Shown: positions 24,266 through 31,976 of the stretch, piece after piece
How the letters are laid out: every line of letters starts with the position of its first letter
How positions within the stretch are numbered: position 1 is the first letter of the stretch
Assembly: GCF_016735615.1 (NCBI RefSeq)
Contig: NZ_JAERSF010000002.1
Location: 744,001 to 808,000, forward strand
Source of the DNA: Flavobacterium tagetis
Lineage (GTDB): Bacteria; Bacteroidota; Bacteroidia; Flavobacteriales; Flavobacteriaceae
Length of the DNA stretch: 64,000 nt
Reading direction: 5' to 3'
Notes under the pieces: generated by a model
What the model was told of the DNA's origin: nothing
What the model saw: only the letters and a program-made list of their open reading frames with translations
Database searches by the model: none
Translations under genes and position numbers: made by a program

Positions 24266-24739
24266 TTATTGATGATGGTAAGGTTCGTTTCTTAAAATTG
24301 TAAATCCTCGATACAATTGTTCGATGAAAAACAAACGAACCATTTGGTGTGAAAATGTCATTAGCGAAAGCGAAACTTTTCCTTGTGCTTTTTTATAAAC
24401 CGTTTCAGAAAACCCGTAAGGACCGCCAATTACAAAAACGAGAGTTTTTACACCAGAATTCATTTTCTTTTGTAATTCTTCAGAGAAACCAACGCTTGAA
24501 AAAGTTTTTCCGTTTTCATCCAATAAAATTAATTGGTCTGTTGCTGAAAGTTTAGAAAGAATCAATTCGCCTTCTTTTTCTTTCTGCTGGCTTTCAGATA
24601 AGTTTTTTACGTTTTTGATGTCGGGAATAATCTCCAATTCAAATTTGATGTAAAACGACAGACGTTTAGTGTAATCATCAATCAGAGTTTGAAGCGATTT
24701 ATTATCTGTTTTGCCTATGGCGATGAGTTTGATGTTCAT
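24266..24739 (-). CDS. rlmH: 23S rRNA pseudouridine-1915 N3-methyltransferase
   Basis: RlmH is a small SPOUT methyltransferase that methylates pseudouridine 1915 in helix 69 of 23S rRNA. The 157-residue length is standard. Motifs include INIKLIAIGKT-like N-terminal strands, LILLDENGK, FVIGGPYGFS (SAM-binding loop, about residues 102-111), SLMTFSHQMVRLFFIEQLYRG, and the conserved C-terminal EPYHHQ. It has a free-standing position next to a repeat-rich gap. Confidence 0.96.
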   Translation of the reverse strand: MNIKLIAIGKTDNKSLQTLIDDYTKRLSFYIKFELEIIPDIKNVKNLSESQQKEKEGELILSKLSATDQLILLDENGKTFSSVGFSEELQKKMNSGVKTLVFVIGGPYGFSETVYKKAQGKVSLSLMTFSHQMVRLFFIEQLYRGFTILRNEPYHHQ

Positions 24740-24752
24740 TGGTTATTTTTTT

Positions 24753-24920
24753 AGCCACGAATTACACGAATTAGCACGAATTTAATTTAAACACATAGAG
24801 ATATAGTTTTCTTTGTCTGCAAAAGGCGTTTCACTTATTGCAATACACATAGCTATGTGTTAAAGCTTGCTTTTTCTGTAATCTTAAACAGAAACAGTAA
24901 ATCTATGTTTCTATGTGTTT
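24753..24920. repeat. Composite intergenic repeat region
   Basis: It contains a threefold ACGAATT-type tandem (24757-24781), an 18-nt arm at 24789-24806 matching the complement of 24903-24920 at 16 of 18 positions, and a perfect 16-bp palindrome ACACATAGCTATGTGT at 24845-24860. It fills the rlmH to ABM-gene gap. Confidence 0.65.
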
Positions 24921-24945
24921 AGTTTTTTCGCAGAAAGGATAAGTA

Positions 24946-25248
24946 TTATTTTTTATTTTCAAAAACCGTTTCGAAATGTTCTACAATTGGAAACGGTTCA
25001 TAATAATGATGCAAAATCTTTTTCCATTCCAAATACACGTCAGAAGTTCTGAAGCCTACTGTGTGATCTTCAAGTGTATTCCAATCAACCAGTAAGAGGT
25101 ATTTGTTTTCGACTTCAATACATTTTTCCAAACGATGCCCTAAATAACCATCGATTGATGAAATGTATTGACTCGCTTTTGTAAAATCAGCTTCAAATTG
25201 AGAGGCTAATTCTGGTTTTATAAAAAGATATACGGCTTCTAAAATCAT
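24946..25248 (-). CDS. ABM-like (antibiotic biosynthesis monooxygenase fold) protein
   Basis: This 100-residue protein fits the dimeric alpha/beta-barrel ABM family. It has a first strand MILEAVYLFIKPE, a helix with FEADFTKASQYISS, GYLGHRLEKCIEVENKYLLLVDWNTLEDH, and a C-terminal helix/strand HHYYEPFPIVEHF. Members include small monooxygenases and many stress-linked proteins of unknown substrate. It lies between two repeat-rich gaps and no operon partner is evident. Confidence 0.8.
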   Translation of the reverse strand: MILEAVYLFIKPELASQFEADFTKASQYISSIDGYLGHRLEKCIEVENKYLLLVDWNTLEDHTVGFRTSDVYLEWKKILHHYYEPFPIVEHFETVFENKK

Positions 25249-25271
25249 TTTTAACGCAATTTTATTTGCTT

Positions 25272-25330
25272 GATCTACTAAATCTGCGGGAAAAAATATA
25301 CTCTCGCAGATTTAGCGGATTTGGCAGATC
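25272..25330. repeat. Inverted repeat with AAATCTGCG core
   Basis: CTAAATCTGCG (25278-25288) pairs perfectly with CGCAGATTTAG (25305-25315) around an AT loop. Outer GATC-containing ends (25272-25275 and 25327-25330) extend the symmetry. It lies between the ABM-like and adenosine deaminase genes. Confidence 0.65.
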
Positions 25331-25341
25331 TGTTATTTTTA

Positions 25342-26757
25342 TTAATTTTTAGAGAACTTAGCTTCAAAAGTTTTAAAACGATTGTCTAAATCTTTAATTA
25401 ATTGCTTTTTAACCGATGCATCTTGAATAAAACTGTAATTAATGCTGTTGTAAACGTATTTTTTGATTGTTTCGTAGTTTACATCAGGATATCTTTTTGC
25501 CAGTAAAACATATTGTTCAGTCATGTTGCTTCTTAAAATTCCCGCATCGTCTGTACTGATTACAATTGGCACATTGAATTCTTTATAAAGCGTAAACGGA
25601 TGTCTGTTTTCTTTTACTTTCAAAATGAATTCGTTGCTTACTAAATTGATTTCGATTGGGATATTATTTTTCGACATATATTTCAATAAATCATACGAGT
25701 TAGCTTCGTAAGCAATATCCACTCCGTGGCCAATTCTGTTGGCACCTGCTACATAAATCGCATCGTTGATGTGCCACGTTAATTCTTCTGGCTGAACCAA
25801 ACCTAAAGTCAATTCGCCCGCATGGAGCGTATATTTTACGTCTGGGAATTTAGAATGACAATATTTAAACATCACCATGTGTAACCAGTAATCTTTCATA
25901 GAGTTTTCGCCATGCTCTGGAGAAACGATATTTACACCCGCAGTCAGTTTACTTTCGCTTGACAAAATAAAAGCAATAACCAAATTTTTGAACAAATCTA
26001 CAGGTTCCATAAAACGAAGCACAAAGTTTTGATAACGCATCGTGAATTTTTCGTCATCTATTTTTAAGTCTTTATGAAGCTTTGCTATGAAGTTATTATT
26101 GAAATCTTCGGCATATTTTTTAGCCTCTTTTTTCTGAAGAGATTTATATAATTCATCCAAAAGTTTTAAAACAGCTTTTTCATCTTTTTGACTAGCTGCC
26201 TGACGAAGATTGGTATTGAAATCAGCTAAACCAGAAACATTCATATCACATGGAATTGTTGATAATTGTGTTTCGATATACGTTACATTTTCTGCAATGG
26301 CGCGCTTTTTCAATTCCAGCATTCCTTCTGCAAAATGACCTTGAATTGTAGGTTCAAATTTCATAAAAGAATCAAAAAACTGATCATCAGAAGGAACGGA
26401 TCCGTTGTAATCTTTAACCGACCAAGTTTGCATAATCTGCTGTTCGTAATACTCTAATTTTCCTTTATTTTTAAGAGAAGAAAAATTTTCCCAGTTTCCG
26501 TTTGCAGGTTTAGTTTTAGAAACTGCCATTGTTTCTAGATTCAAATAAAAGTCTTCTGCAATAGCTCTTTCCAAAAGAGGTTCTGCATAAACTGATCCTG
26601 AAAAATGGTGGTGTAAATCGCCTCCTTTAGGCATTTGTTGAAAGAAAGCTGTTAAGAGAGCTTCATTATTTCTGATTTTTTCTAAATAACTCTCAGCCGA
26701 TTGAGAAAAGCCGATTTGTGCTATAAAAAAACAGAAAAGCGTAATTATTCTTGTCAT
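25342..26757 (-). CDS. Secreted adenosine deaminase-family protein
   Basis: This 471-residue protein has a signal peptide ending IGFSQ, so it acts outside the cytoplasm. Metal-binding and catalytic motifs of the adenosine deaminase superfamily are present. The HxH pair is in GGDLHHHFSGS (His49, His51), followed by TLHAGE (zinc His and catalytic Glu), RIGHGVDIAYE, and ISTDDAGILRS with the metal/catalytic Asp pair. It resembles secreted ADA/ADGF-type enzymes more than the short cytoplasmic ADA. It would deaminate extracellular adenosine or a related purine nucleoside. A TATATTTG box at 26779-26786 gives a probable promoter. Confidence 0.88.
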   Translation of the reverse strand: MTRIITLFCFFIAQIGFSQSAESYLEKIRNNEALLTAFFQQMPKGGDLHHHFSGSVYAEPLLERAIAEDFYLNLETMAVSKTKPANGNWENFSSLKNKGKLEYYEQQIMQTWSVKDYNGSVPSDDQFFDSFMKFEPTIQGHFAEGMLELKKRAIAENVTYIETQLSTIPCDMNVSGLADFNTNLRQAASQKDEKAVLKLLDELYKSLQKKEAKKYAEDFNNNFIAKLHKDLKIDDEKFTMRYQNFVLRFMEPVDLFKNLVIAFILSSESKLTAGVNIVSPEHGENSMKDYWLHMVMFKYCHSKFPDVKYTLHAGELTLGLVQPEELTWHINDAIYVAGANRIGHGVDIAYEANSYDLLKYMSKNNIPIEINLVSNEFILKVKENRHPFTLYKEFNVPIVISTDDAGILRSNMTEQYVLLAKRYPDVNYETIKKYVYNSINYSFIQDASVKKQLIKDLDNRFKTFEAKFSKN

Positions 26758-26778
26758 ACTCTAAGATTAAATTACGCG

Positions 26779-26808
26779 CAAATATACGAGTTTTCGGAGA
26801 AATTTGAA
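26779..26808 (-). promoter_or_regulatory. Probable promoter of the adenosine deaminase gene
   Basis: TATATTTG on the minus strand (26779-26786) matches TAnnTTTG. A TTC instead of TTG sits 19 bp upstream. Confidence 0.45.
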
Positions 26809-26831
26809 AATCGAATTTCGTTATGTTGAAT

Positions 26832-26957
26832 TTTTACCGCAAAGAACGCAAGGTTTTGTTATTTACTAGGCTTAGTATAAACGCAAAGTTCGCAAAGCTT
26901 TATCTAAAAAAAACTTTGCGAACTTTGCGTAATTCTTTGTGTGCTTTGCGGTTAAAA
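26832..26957. repeat. Nested GCAAAG inverted repeats
   Basis: The inner arms 26881-26897 and 26914-26930 are perfect 17-bp complements, each holding two GCAAAG units. Outer arms beginning ACCGCAAAGAACG and ending GCTTTGCGGT match at 14 of 17 positions. It lies between the adenosine deaminase and GNAT genes. Confidence 0.75.
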
Positions 26958-26972
26958 AGAACTTAGAACCTT

Positions 26973-27257
26973 TTAAGAAAAAAGTACATCATGTATTTCA
27001 GGAACCTTATCAAAAACGCTTTTTGCAAAAGGACAAAGCGGAATAATTTTCAGATCATTATTTCTAGCATATTCAACGGCAGCCATAACCAATTTTTTGC
27101 CGACACCTTTTCCGTTAAAATCTGGACTTACTTCGGTATGATCGATGATGAATTTTGAGTCTCCTGCCCAAGTATATGTCATTTTTCCTGCTTCTTTTCC
27201 GTCTTCTATGGCTTCAAAATAGCCTCTTCTTGTATCGTTTATTTGTTGAATTTCCAT
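26973..27257 (-). CDS. Small GNAT-fold N-acetyltransferase (YjdJ-like)
   Basis: This 94-residue protein belongs to the short GNAT group (Acetyltransf_CG type). It has YFEAIEDGKEAGKMTYTW, then FIIDHTEVSPDFNGKGVGKKLVMAAVEYAR containing the acetyl-CoA loop (GKGVGKKL), and IIPLCPFAKSVF at the end. The substrate is unknown. It starts 5 bp after the OsmC gene stop and is the third gene of a pirin-osmC-GNAT operon. Confidence 0.85.
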   Translation of the reverse strand: MEIQQINDTRRGYFEAIEDGKEAGKMTYTWAGDSKFIIDHTEVSPDFNGKGVGKKLVMAAVEYARNNDLKIIPLCPFAKSVFDKVPEIHDVLFS

Positions 27258-27262
27258 TGTGT

Positions 27263-27658
27263 TTATATTAATGTCGTTTTAATTTCGATTGAATGTGTCA
27301 GTGTTTTATGAATTGGACAACTGTTTGCAATCGTTTCTAATCTTTGCCTTTGCTCTTCGTTAACATCTCCGATTACTTCAATTCTTCTAGTAAATGAGGT
27401 GCAATTTCGCTCTGAATCTCTTTCAAAATCAATTTTGATATTGATTTCTTCAACGTTCCATTGCTTGCGATTGATATACATTCGTAAAGTAATCAAGGTG
27501 CAGGAAGCCAATGACGATGCCAAAAGCTCTGTAGGATTCAGTCCTAAGTTTTTGCCTCCCAATTGTTGAGGTTCGTCTGAAATTAAAACATTTCCGCTGG
27601 CAGATGTAATTTCTGTGCGATACAAACGCGTATCTATTTTTGCTGAAAGTGTATCCAT
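27263..27658 (-). CDS. OsmC/Ohr-family peroxidase-like protein
   Basis: This 131-residue protein has both family cysteines in context: LLASSLASCTLITLRMY (about residue 53) and IANSCPIHKTL (about residue 117). The intervening region (VEEINIKIDFERDSERNC, FTRRIEVIGDVNEEQRQRLE) is typical. OsmC-type proteins use the cysteine pair to reduce organic hydroperoxides as dimers. It sits 2 bp after the pirin gene, so translational coupling is likely, and the operon looks like an oxidative-stress set. Confidence 0.92.
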   Translation of the reverse strand: MDTLSAKIDTRLYRTEITSASGNVLISDEPQQLGGKNLGLNPTELLASSLASCTLITLRMYINRKQWNVEEINIKIDFERDSERNCTSFTRRIEVIGDVNEEQRQRLETIANSCPIHKTLTHSIEIKTTLI

Positions 27659-27660
27659 AA

Positions 27661-28542
27661 TTATTTAATTCTTGGTTCTGGCAATGGAACAAATTCGGTT
27701 TCTCCAGGAACTTTCGGAAAAGTTTGGTTTGTCCAATCAATTTTAGCTTTTTCGATGAGGTTTTTGTCTGATGAAACGAAGTTCCAAAAGATAAAATGCT
27801 CTTCAGGAAATGGCTGTCCACCAAAAAGATAAACCGTAGAGTTTTCAGAAATTTCAAATTCGCAAAGAGAAGCTTCAGTTGTAATTAAAATCTGTTTTGG
27901 ATCGTAAACATGTTCGCCATTTTTTATGCTTCCTTCTAAAATATACAAACCGCTTTCGCCAAATAAATGATGTCCGATATTGATTTTCTTAGCTTCTTTG
28001 CTTTTGATTTCAATAAAATATAATGGACTGTAAACAGGAACAGGTGATTTTCTGCCAAATGCTTCACCAGCGATTAATTTGTATGAAACACCATCTTCTT
28101 CCCAAGCTGGAATGTCATCTGCTTCAACATGTGTGAAATTAGGCTCCATTTGCTCCAATTCTTTTGGTAGCGCCACCCAAATCTGCAATCCGTGAAGCAT
28201 TTTATCTGAATGTCTTAAATATTCAGGAGTTCTTTCGGAATGAACGATTCCTTTTCCAGCCGTCATCCAGTTTACTGCTCCCGGTTTTATTTCTAATTCT
28301 GTTCCTAAACTATCGCGATGCATAATGCTTCCTTCAAACAAAAATGTTAGGGTAGAAAGTCCAATATGCGGATGCGGAGGAACATCCATATTTTCGTGAT
28401 CACTTAAATGTGCAGGTCCCATATGGTCGATAAAGACAAATGGCCCAACGGCTCTTTTTTCTCGGAAAGGCAATAAACGACCTACCATAAAGTTGCCAAT
28501 ATTGGCAGCGCGTTCTTCGATAATTAAACTGATATTTGACAT
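27661..28542 (-). CDS. Pirin family protein
   Basis: This 293-residue bicupin carries the pirin N-terminal signature: GPFVFIDHMGPAHL, VPPHPHIGLSTLTFLFEG with the metal-binding His pair, then HRDSLGTE and GAVNWMTAGKGIVHSE. The C-terminal cupin holds IEGSIKNGE-like strands (LYILEGSIKNGEH) and LFGGQPFPEEHFIFWNFVSS. Bacterial pirins may act as quercetinases or redox-sensing modulators; the substrate is unresolved. It is the first gene of the pirin-osmC-GNAT operon. Confidence 0.93.
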   Translation of the reverse strand: MSNISLIIEERAANIGNFMVGRLLPFREKRAVGPFVFIDHMGPAHLSDHENMDVPPHPHIGLSTLTFLFEGSIMHRDSLGTELEIKPGAVNWMTAGKGIVHSERTPEYLRHSDKMLHGLQIWVALPKELEQMEPNFTHVEADDIPAWEEDGVSYKLIAGEAFGRKSPVPVYSPLYFIEIKSKEAKKINIGHHLFGESGLYILEGSIKNGEHVYDPKQILITTEASLCEFEISENSTVYLFGGQPFPEEHFIFWNFVSSDKNLIEKAKIDWTNQTFPKVPGETEFVPLPEPRIK

Positions 28543-28564
28543 GTGGTATTATTTGATTTGAAAA

Positions 28565-28594
28565 CAAAATTACAGTTGTGATAGAAATCTGTAA
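28565..28594 (-). promoter_or_regulatory. Probable promoter of the pirin operon
   Basis: TAATTTTG on the minus strand (28565-28572) lies 22 bp before the ATG. A TTA is found 19 bp upstream (28592-28594), one mismatch from TTG. Confidence 0.45.
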
Positions 28595-28687
28595 CTTAAT
28601 TTAGATTAAGAAACTTGTTTTTTGTGTTAGCTATAAAAGTAGGGAAAATGTAGAATATTTCAAACGCTTTATTTTTATGGAGTACAG

Positions 28688-28791
28688 TTTGTCATTCCGA
28701 GGAACGAGGAATCCCACAGGAAACTCCGCTAAGTAAAGCGCCAATCTTTGTCGAATCCCGAGTGTGATTCCTCGTTCCTCGGAATGACAAA
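28688..28791. repeat. Long inverted repeat (26-bp perfect arms)
   Basis: Arm 28688-28713, containing GTCATTCCGAGGAACGAGG, is the perfect reverse complement of 28766-28791. The 52-bp centre is less AT-rich than its surroundings. It lies in the gap between the AlkC-like and pirin genes. I recall related sequences scattered through flavobacterial genomes. The short minus-strand reading frame over it is not credible as a gene. Confidence 0.85.
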
Positions 28792-28811
28792 AAATGAGAG
28801 AATTCATTGAT

Positions 28812-29912
28812 TTAATCAATCACCTCAAACTCCAAAACTTCACTCTCCGTTCCATTAATAATAATGGACAATTGATGTGCTCCAGTATAAAAAACTCTTG
28901 TCGTAATTAATTTAAAAGACTGATTTCTTTCAATCTTAGTTAATTGATTTGGATTGTAAATCTTCTCGCTTATTTTGAAGACTTTTTTAGCCAAATGTCC
29001 TTTTGCTTTTTTATAGTGAACAGCATATTCTAAACGAACTGTTTTAGGTTCTTCATTTTTATTATTTAAATGAAATTGAAACTGAAGATAATCTCCAATT
29101 TTTACAGTAGGTGTTTTGATTTCAAAAGACGAAAGTTCAATATTGGTGCTTTCTAAACCATAATGACTTAAAATTTCAGGATGGCCTTGTTTTAATAAAG
29201 TTCTGCATCCGTGTTTAATAATTCCGTCTGTTTCTTTGCTGTGGTCTTTCCATCTTGAAGCGATTTCTAGAACAATTTGCGGATTGTCTTTCGCAATGTC
29301 ATTTAAATTATTGGCAACACTTCTTCGAACATATTCTGAAGGATCATTTTTTAGATTTTCTAAAATAGGAAGAATAGAAGAAGGATCTTTTTTGAGAAAC
29401 GGAATTGCCATTGCCCACGGTAATCTTGGGCGTGAACCTTCACTTGCCAATCTGCGAACGTGGTGATTTTCGTGTAAAGACCATTTTATCATTTCGTCAA
29501 TCATTCTTTCTTTATATTTTAAAATAAAAGGACGAACGGCAAATTCGCAACTTATAAATTGTGTTACAGAAACAAAAGCTTTCTTAGAAGTTTCAAAATC
29601 ATCTAAACCGTACATTTCGATATAATCGGCAAAGAAGATGAAAGCCAGATTACTGTCTGCAAAGTTATTTTTTCTTAAATTTTCTATGATTTTGTCAATT
29701 AGAGAAACAGCTTCGGGAAAGTTTTGAGGCATAAATTGATGAAATACAACGGTTGTATGTTTCATTCTCTCTTTCCATTCTTTTTGATCAAAATTACCTT
29801 CGTAAATTGCTTCAATAAATTTTTGTTTGTTGAATGTTGGATAGACTTCAGCGACAGCTTTGCTAAAATTTTCGTAAAAAGAAACCGAGTAAATATCTTT
29901 AATTAATCCCAT
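28812..29912 (-). CDS. DNA alkylation repair protein, AlkC-like
   Basis: This 366-residue DNA glycosylase-like protein is built of HEAT-like helical repeats over about residues 1-250. The diagnostic stretch is WSLHENHHVRRLASEGSRPRLPW (given here as its key part, HHVRRLASEGSRPRLPW), followed by a second repeat DPSEYVRRSVANNLNDIAKDNP. Residues about 265-366 are beta-rich (YLQFQFHLNN, VRLEYAVHYKKA, FYTGAHQLSIIING), consistent with the Ig-like domain of AlkC rather than AlkD. AlkC/AlkD enzymes remove positively charged alkylated bases such as 3-methyladenine. The gene stands alone, with a TATCTTTG -7 box at 29933-29940. Confidence 0.85.
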   Translation of the reverse strand: MGLIKDIYSVSFYENFSKAVAEVYPTFNKQKFIEAIYEGNFDQKEWKERMKHTTVVFHQFMPQNFPEAVSLIDKIIENLRKNNFADSNLAFIFFADYIEMYGLDDFETSKKAFVSVTQFISCEFAVRPFILKYKERMIDEMIKWSLHENHHVRRLASEGSRPRLPWAMAIPFLKKDPSSILPILENLKNDPSEYVRRSVANNLNDIAKDNPQIVLEIASRWKDHSKETDGIIKHGCRTLLKQGHPEILSHYGLESTNIELSSFEIKTPTVKIGDYLQFQFHLNNKNEEPKTVRLEYAVHYKKAKGHLAKKVFKISEKIYNPNQLTKIERNQSFKLITTRVFYTGAHQLSIIINGTESEVLEFEVID

Positions 29913-29932
29913 AATTTTGCTTGATTAAACTT

Positions 29933-29940
29933 CAAAGATA
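29933..29940 (-). promoter_or_regulatory. -7 box upstream of the AlkC-like gene
   Basis: TATCTTTG on the minus strand matches TAnnTTTG and lies 20 bp before the ATG. No good TTG was found at the right distance. Confidence 0.4.
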
Positions 29941-30116
29941 TTTAATTGAGCGCTTATTAATGGATTAAGTTTTGTTAAGAATTGTAACTTTATTTTTCTG
30001 AATTTCTTAAAGGTTAAAAAAGAGATATTTAATGTTTTGTATAATTTTTCATGTTCTCGGAACTTTCAAATCCATAAAATATATTCTAATTTAGCATTAT
30101 TATTAAAAATAGAAAA

Positions 30117-30974
30117 ATGATAAGCAAAGTTCAATTTCAAGCAGAATTAAAACTCTTAATAGAAAATGCCATAAGAGAAGATGTCGGACCTGGCGATTAT
30201 AGTTCGCTTGCGTGTATTCCTGATACAGCTCATGGTCAGGCAAAGCTATTGGTAAAAGATCAGGGAATTATTGCTGGTGTTGAACTTGCCAAAATGATAT
30301 TTGAGTACGTAGACCCAAAGCTTAAAGTAAAAACATTTATTGAAGACGGTACGCGTGTAGAATATGGTGAAATTGTTTTTGAAGTTTCTGGAAGTTCTCA
30401 ATCTATTTTGAAAGCAGAAAGAGTAGTTCTGAATACCATGCAGAGAATGTCTGCAATTGCTACAAAAACCAATCATTTAATGGGGCTTTTGGAAGGAACA
30501 AATGCAAAGATTTTAGACACTCGTAAAACGACTCCAAATTTTAGGGTTGCAGAAAAATGGGCTGTAAAAATTGGCGGTGGCGAAAATCATCGTTACGCTT
30601 TATACGATATGATTATGCTGAAGGACAACCATATTGATTTTGCTGGTGGAATTACTCGTGCTATTTCTAAAACTAAAGAATATTTGAAAGAGAATAATCT
30701 TGACTTGAAAATTATTGTTGAAGCACGCAATTTGGATGAAATCAGAGAAATTTTGCTTAGCGACGGAGTTCATAGAATTCTAATAGATAATTTTAATTAT
30801 GAAGATACAAAAACGGCAGTAGCTTTAATTGGTTCAAAATGCCAAACAGAATCCTCTGGAAATATCAGCGAAAAAACGGTTAGAGAATATGCTTTATGTG
30901 GTGTAAACTATATTTCATCTGGTGCTTTGACACATTCTGTTTATAATATGGATTTGAGTTTGAAAGCTTTTTAA
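30117..30974 (+). CDS. nadC: Nicotinate-nucleotide pyrophosphorylase (carboxylating)
   Basis: NadC converts quinolinate and phosphoribosyl pyrophosphate to nicotinate mononucleotide in de novo NAD synthesis. The 285-residue protein shows the family's signature positions: IREDVGPGDYSS near the N-terminus, AERVVLNTMQRMSAIAT, ILDTRKTTPNFR, GGGENHRYALYDMIMLKDNH, IIVEARNLDEI, ILIDNF, and the closing SGNISEKTVREYA and GVNYISSGALTHS. Length is standard. It is followed by a YihY-type gene after a 77-bp gap that contains TTATGAGTT-type repeats. Confidence 0.97.
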   Translation: MISKVQFQAELKLLIENAIREDVGPGDYSSLACIPDTAHGQAKLLVKDQGIIAGVELAKMIFEYVDPKLKVKTFIEDGTRVEYGEIVFEVSGSSQSILKAERVVLNTMQRMSAIATKTNHLMGLLEGTNAKILDTRKTTPNFRVAEKWAVKIGGGENHRYALYDMIMLKDNHIDFAGGITRAISKTKEYLKENNLDLKIIVEARNLDEIREILLSDGVHRILIDNFNYEDTKTAVALIGSKCQTESSGNISEKTVREYALCGVNYISSGALTHSVYNMDLSLKAF

Positions 30975-31051
30975 TGAAGTTATGAATTTTGAGTTATAAG
31001 TTATGAGTTTGATTTAAAAATCTAAACTCTAATATCTAAAATCAAAAATAT

Positions 31052-31975
31052 ATGTCTAAAGAGATAGAAGATCGGATTGAGAAACTGCCTGTAATACGCA
31101 ATCTGGCCCGACTTTTTAAAAGAATAAAATTCCCTTGGTTAGAGGGATTTTCTTTGTATGATTTGCTCGAAATGTACACCATCGGAATTATTGATGGCGC
31201 ATTTTCATATCATGCAAGCGCGGTTTCTTTTAGCTTTTTTATGGCTTTATTTCCTTTTGCACTGTTTATATTAAATTTAATTCCATTTATCCCTATAGAC
31301 AATTTTCAGGAAGATTTCTTGCAGTTCGTTCAGCAAAGTGTTCCGCCAAATACTTTTGATGCGATCAGTAAAATTATCAGCGATATTTTAAATAATAGTC
31401 ACTCAGGTTTGCTTTCGTCTGGATTTTTTCTTTCGATATTTTTAATGGCAAACGGAATTAACGGAATTTTAAGCGGTTTTGAATCTTCAAAACACGTTTT
31501 TGATAAACGAGGTTTTTTGCATCAATATTTAGTAGCTCTAGCTATTTCGCTCATAATGACAATAATTTTATTTGTTACAGTGGCTACTATCGTAGTTTTT
31601 GAGGTTTTTATTCAAAAAACAATTATTCAAGATGTGCTGAGCGACCGAATCCCGCTTATTATTTTAGGACGTTATTTGTTTGTTGTTTTAATGATTTTGA
31701 TAACATCTTCAATATTATTGCGTTATGGTACAAAACAGTATAATAAAGTGCCTTTTATAAGTATTGGTTCTGTTTTTACGACAGTCTTAATTGTTATATC
31801 TTCGTTCTTTTTTGGGATTTGGGTTATAAAATTTTCAAAATATAACGAACTTTATGGTTCTATTGGAACATTATTAATTCTAATGTTTTATATTTGGATA
31901 AACTGTATGATTCTGCTTTTAGGGTTCGAATTGAATGCTTCTATCAGAAAATTAAAACAAAAAAAAGAAAAATAA
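31052..31975 (+). CDS. YihY/UPF0761 (BrkB-like) inner-membrane protein
   Basis: This 307-residue protein has six predicted spans and the family signatures: AFSYHASAVSFSFFMALFPF after an amphipathic N-terminus, ILNNSHSGLLSSGFFLSIFLMANGINGILSGF, and a C-terminal YGSIGTLLILMFYIWINCMILLLGFELNA. Although once described as ribonuclease BN, the family is now seen as a membrane protein family of uncertain function. It is followed after 1 bp by the DUF2147 gene, so the pair is probably co-transcribed, perhaps with the beta-lactamase gene as well. Confidence 0.9.
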   Translation: MSKEIEDRIEKLPVIRNLARLFKRIKFPWLEGFSLYDLLEMYTIGIIDGAFSYHASAVSFSFFMALFPFALFILNLIPFIPIDNFQEDFLQFVQQSVPPNTFDAISKIISDILNNSHSGLLSSGFFLSIFLMANGINGILSGFESSKHVFDKRGFLHQYLVALAISLIMTIILFVTVATIVVFEVFIQKTIIQDVLSDRIPLIILGRYLFVVLMILITSSILLRYGTKQYNKVPFISIGSVFTTVLIVISSFFFGIWVIKFSKYNELYGSIGTLLILMFYIWINCMILLLGFELNASIRKLKQKKEK

Positions 31976-31976
31976 T

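Noticed and set aside
28631..28819. 62-codon minus-strand frame
   Set aside because: It translates the 26-bp inverted repeat, has no family resemblance, and the repeat explains its composition.
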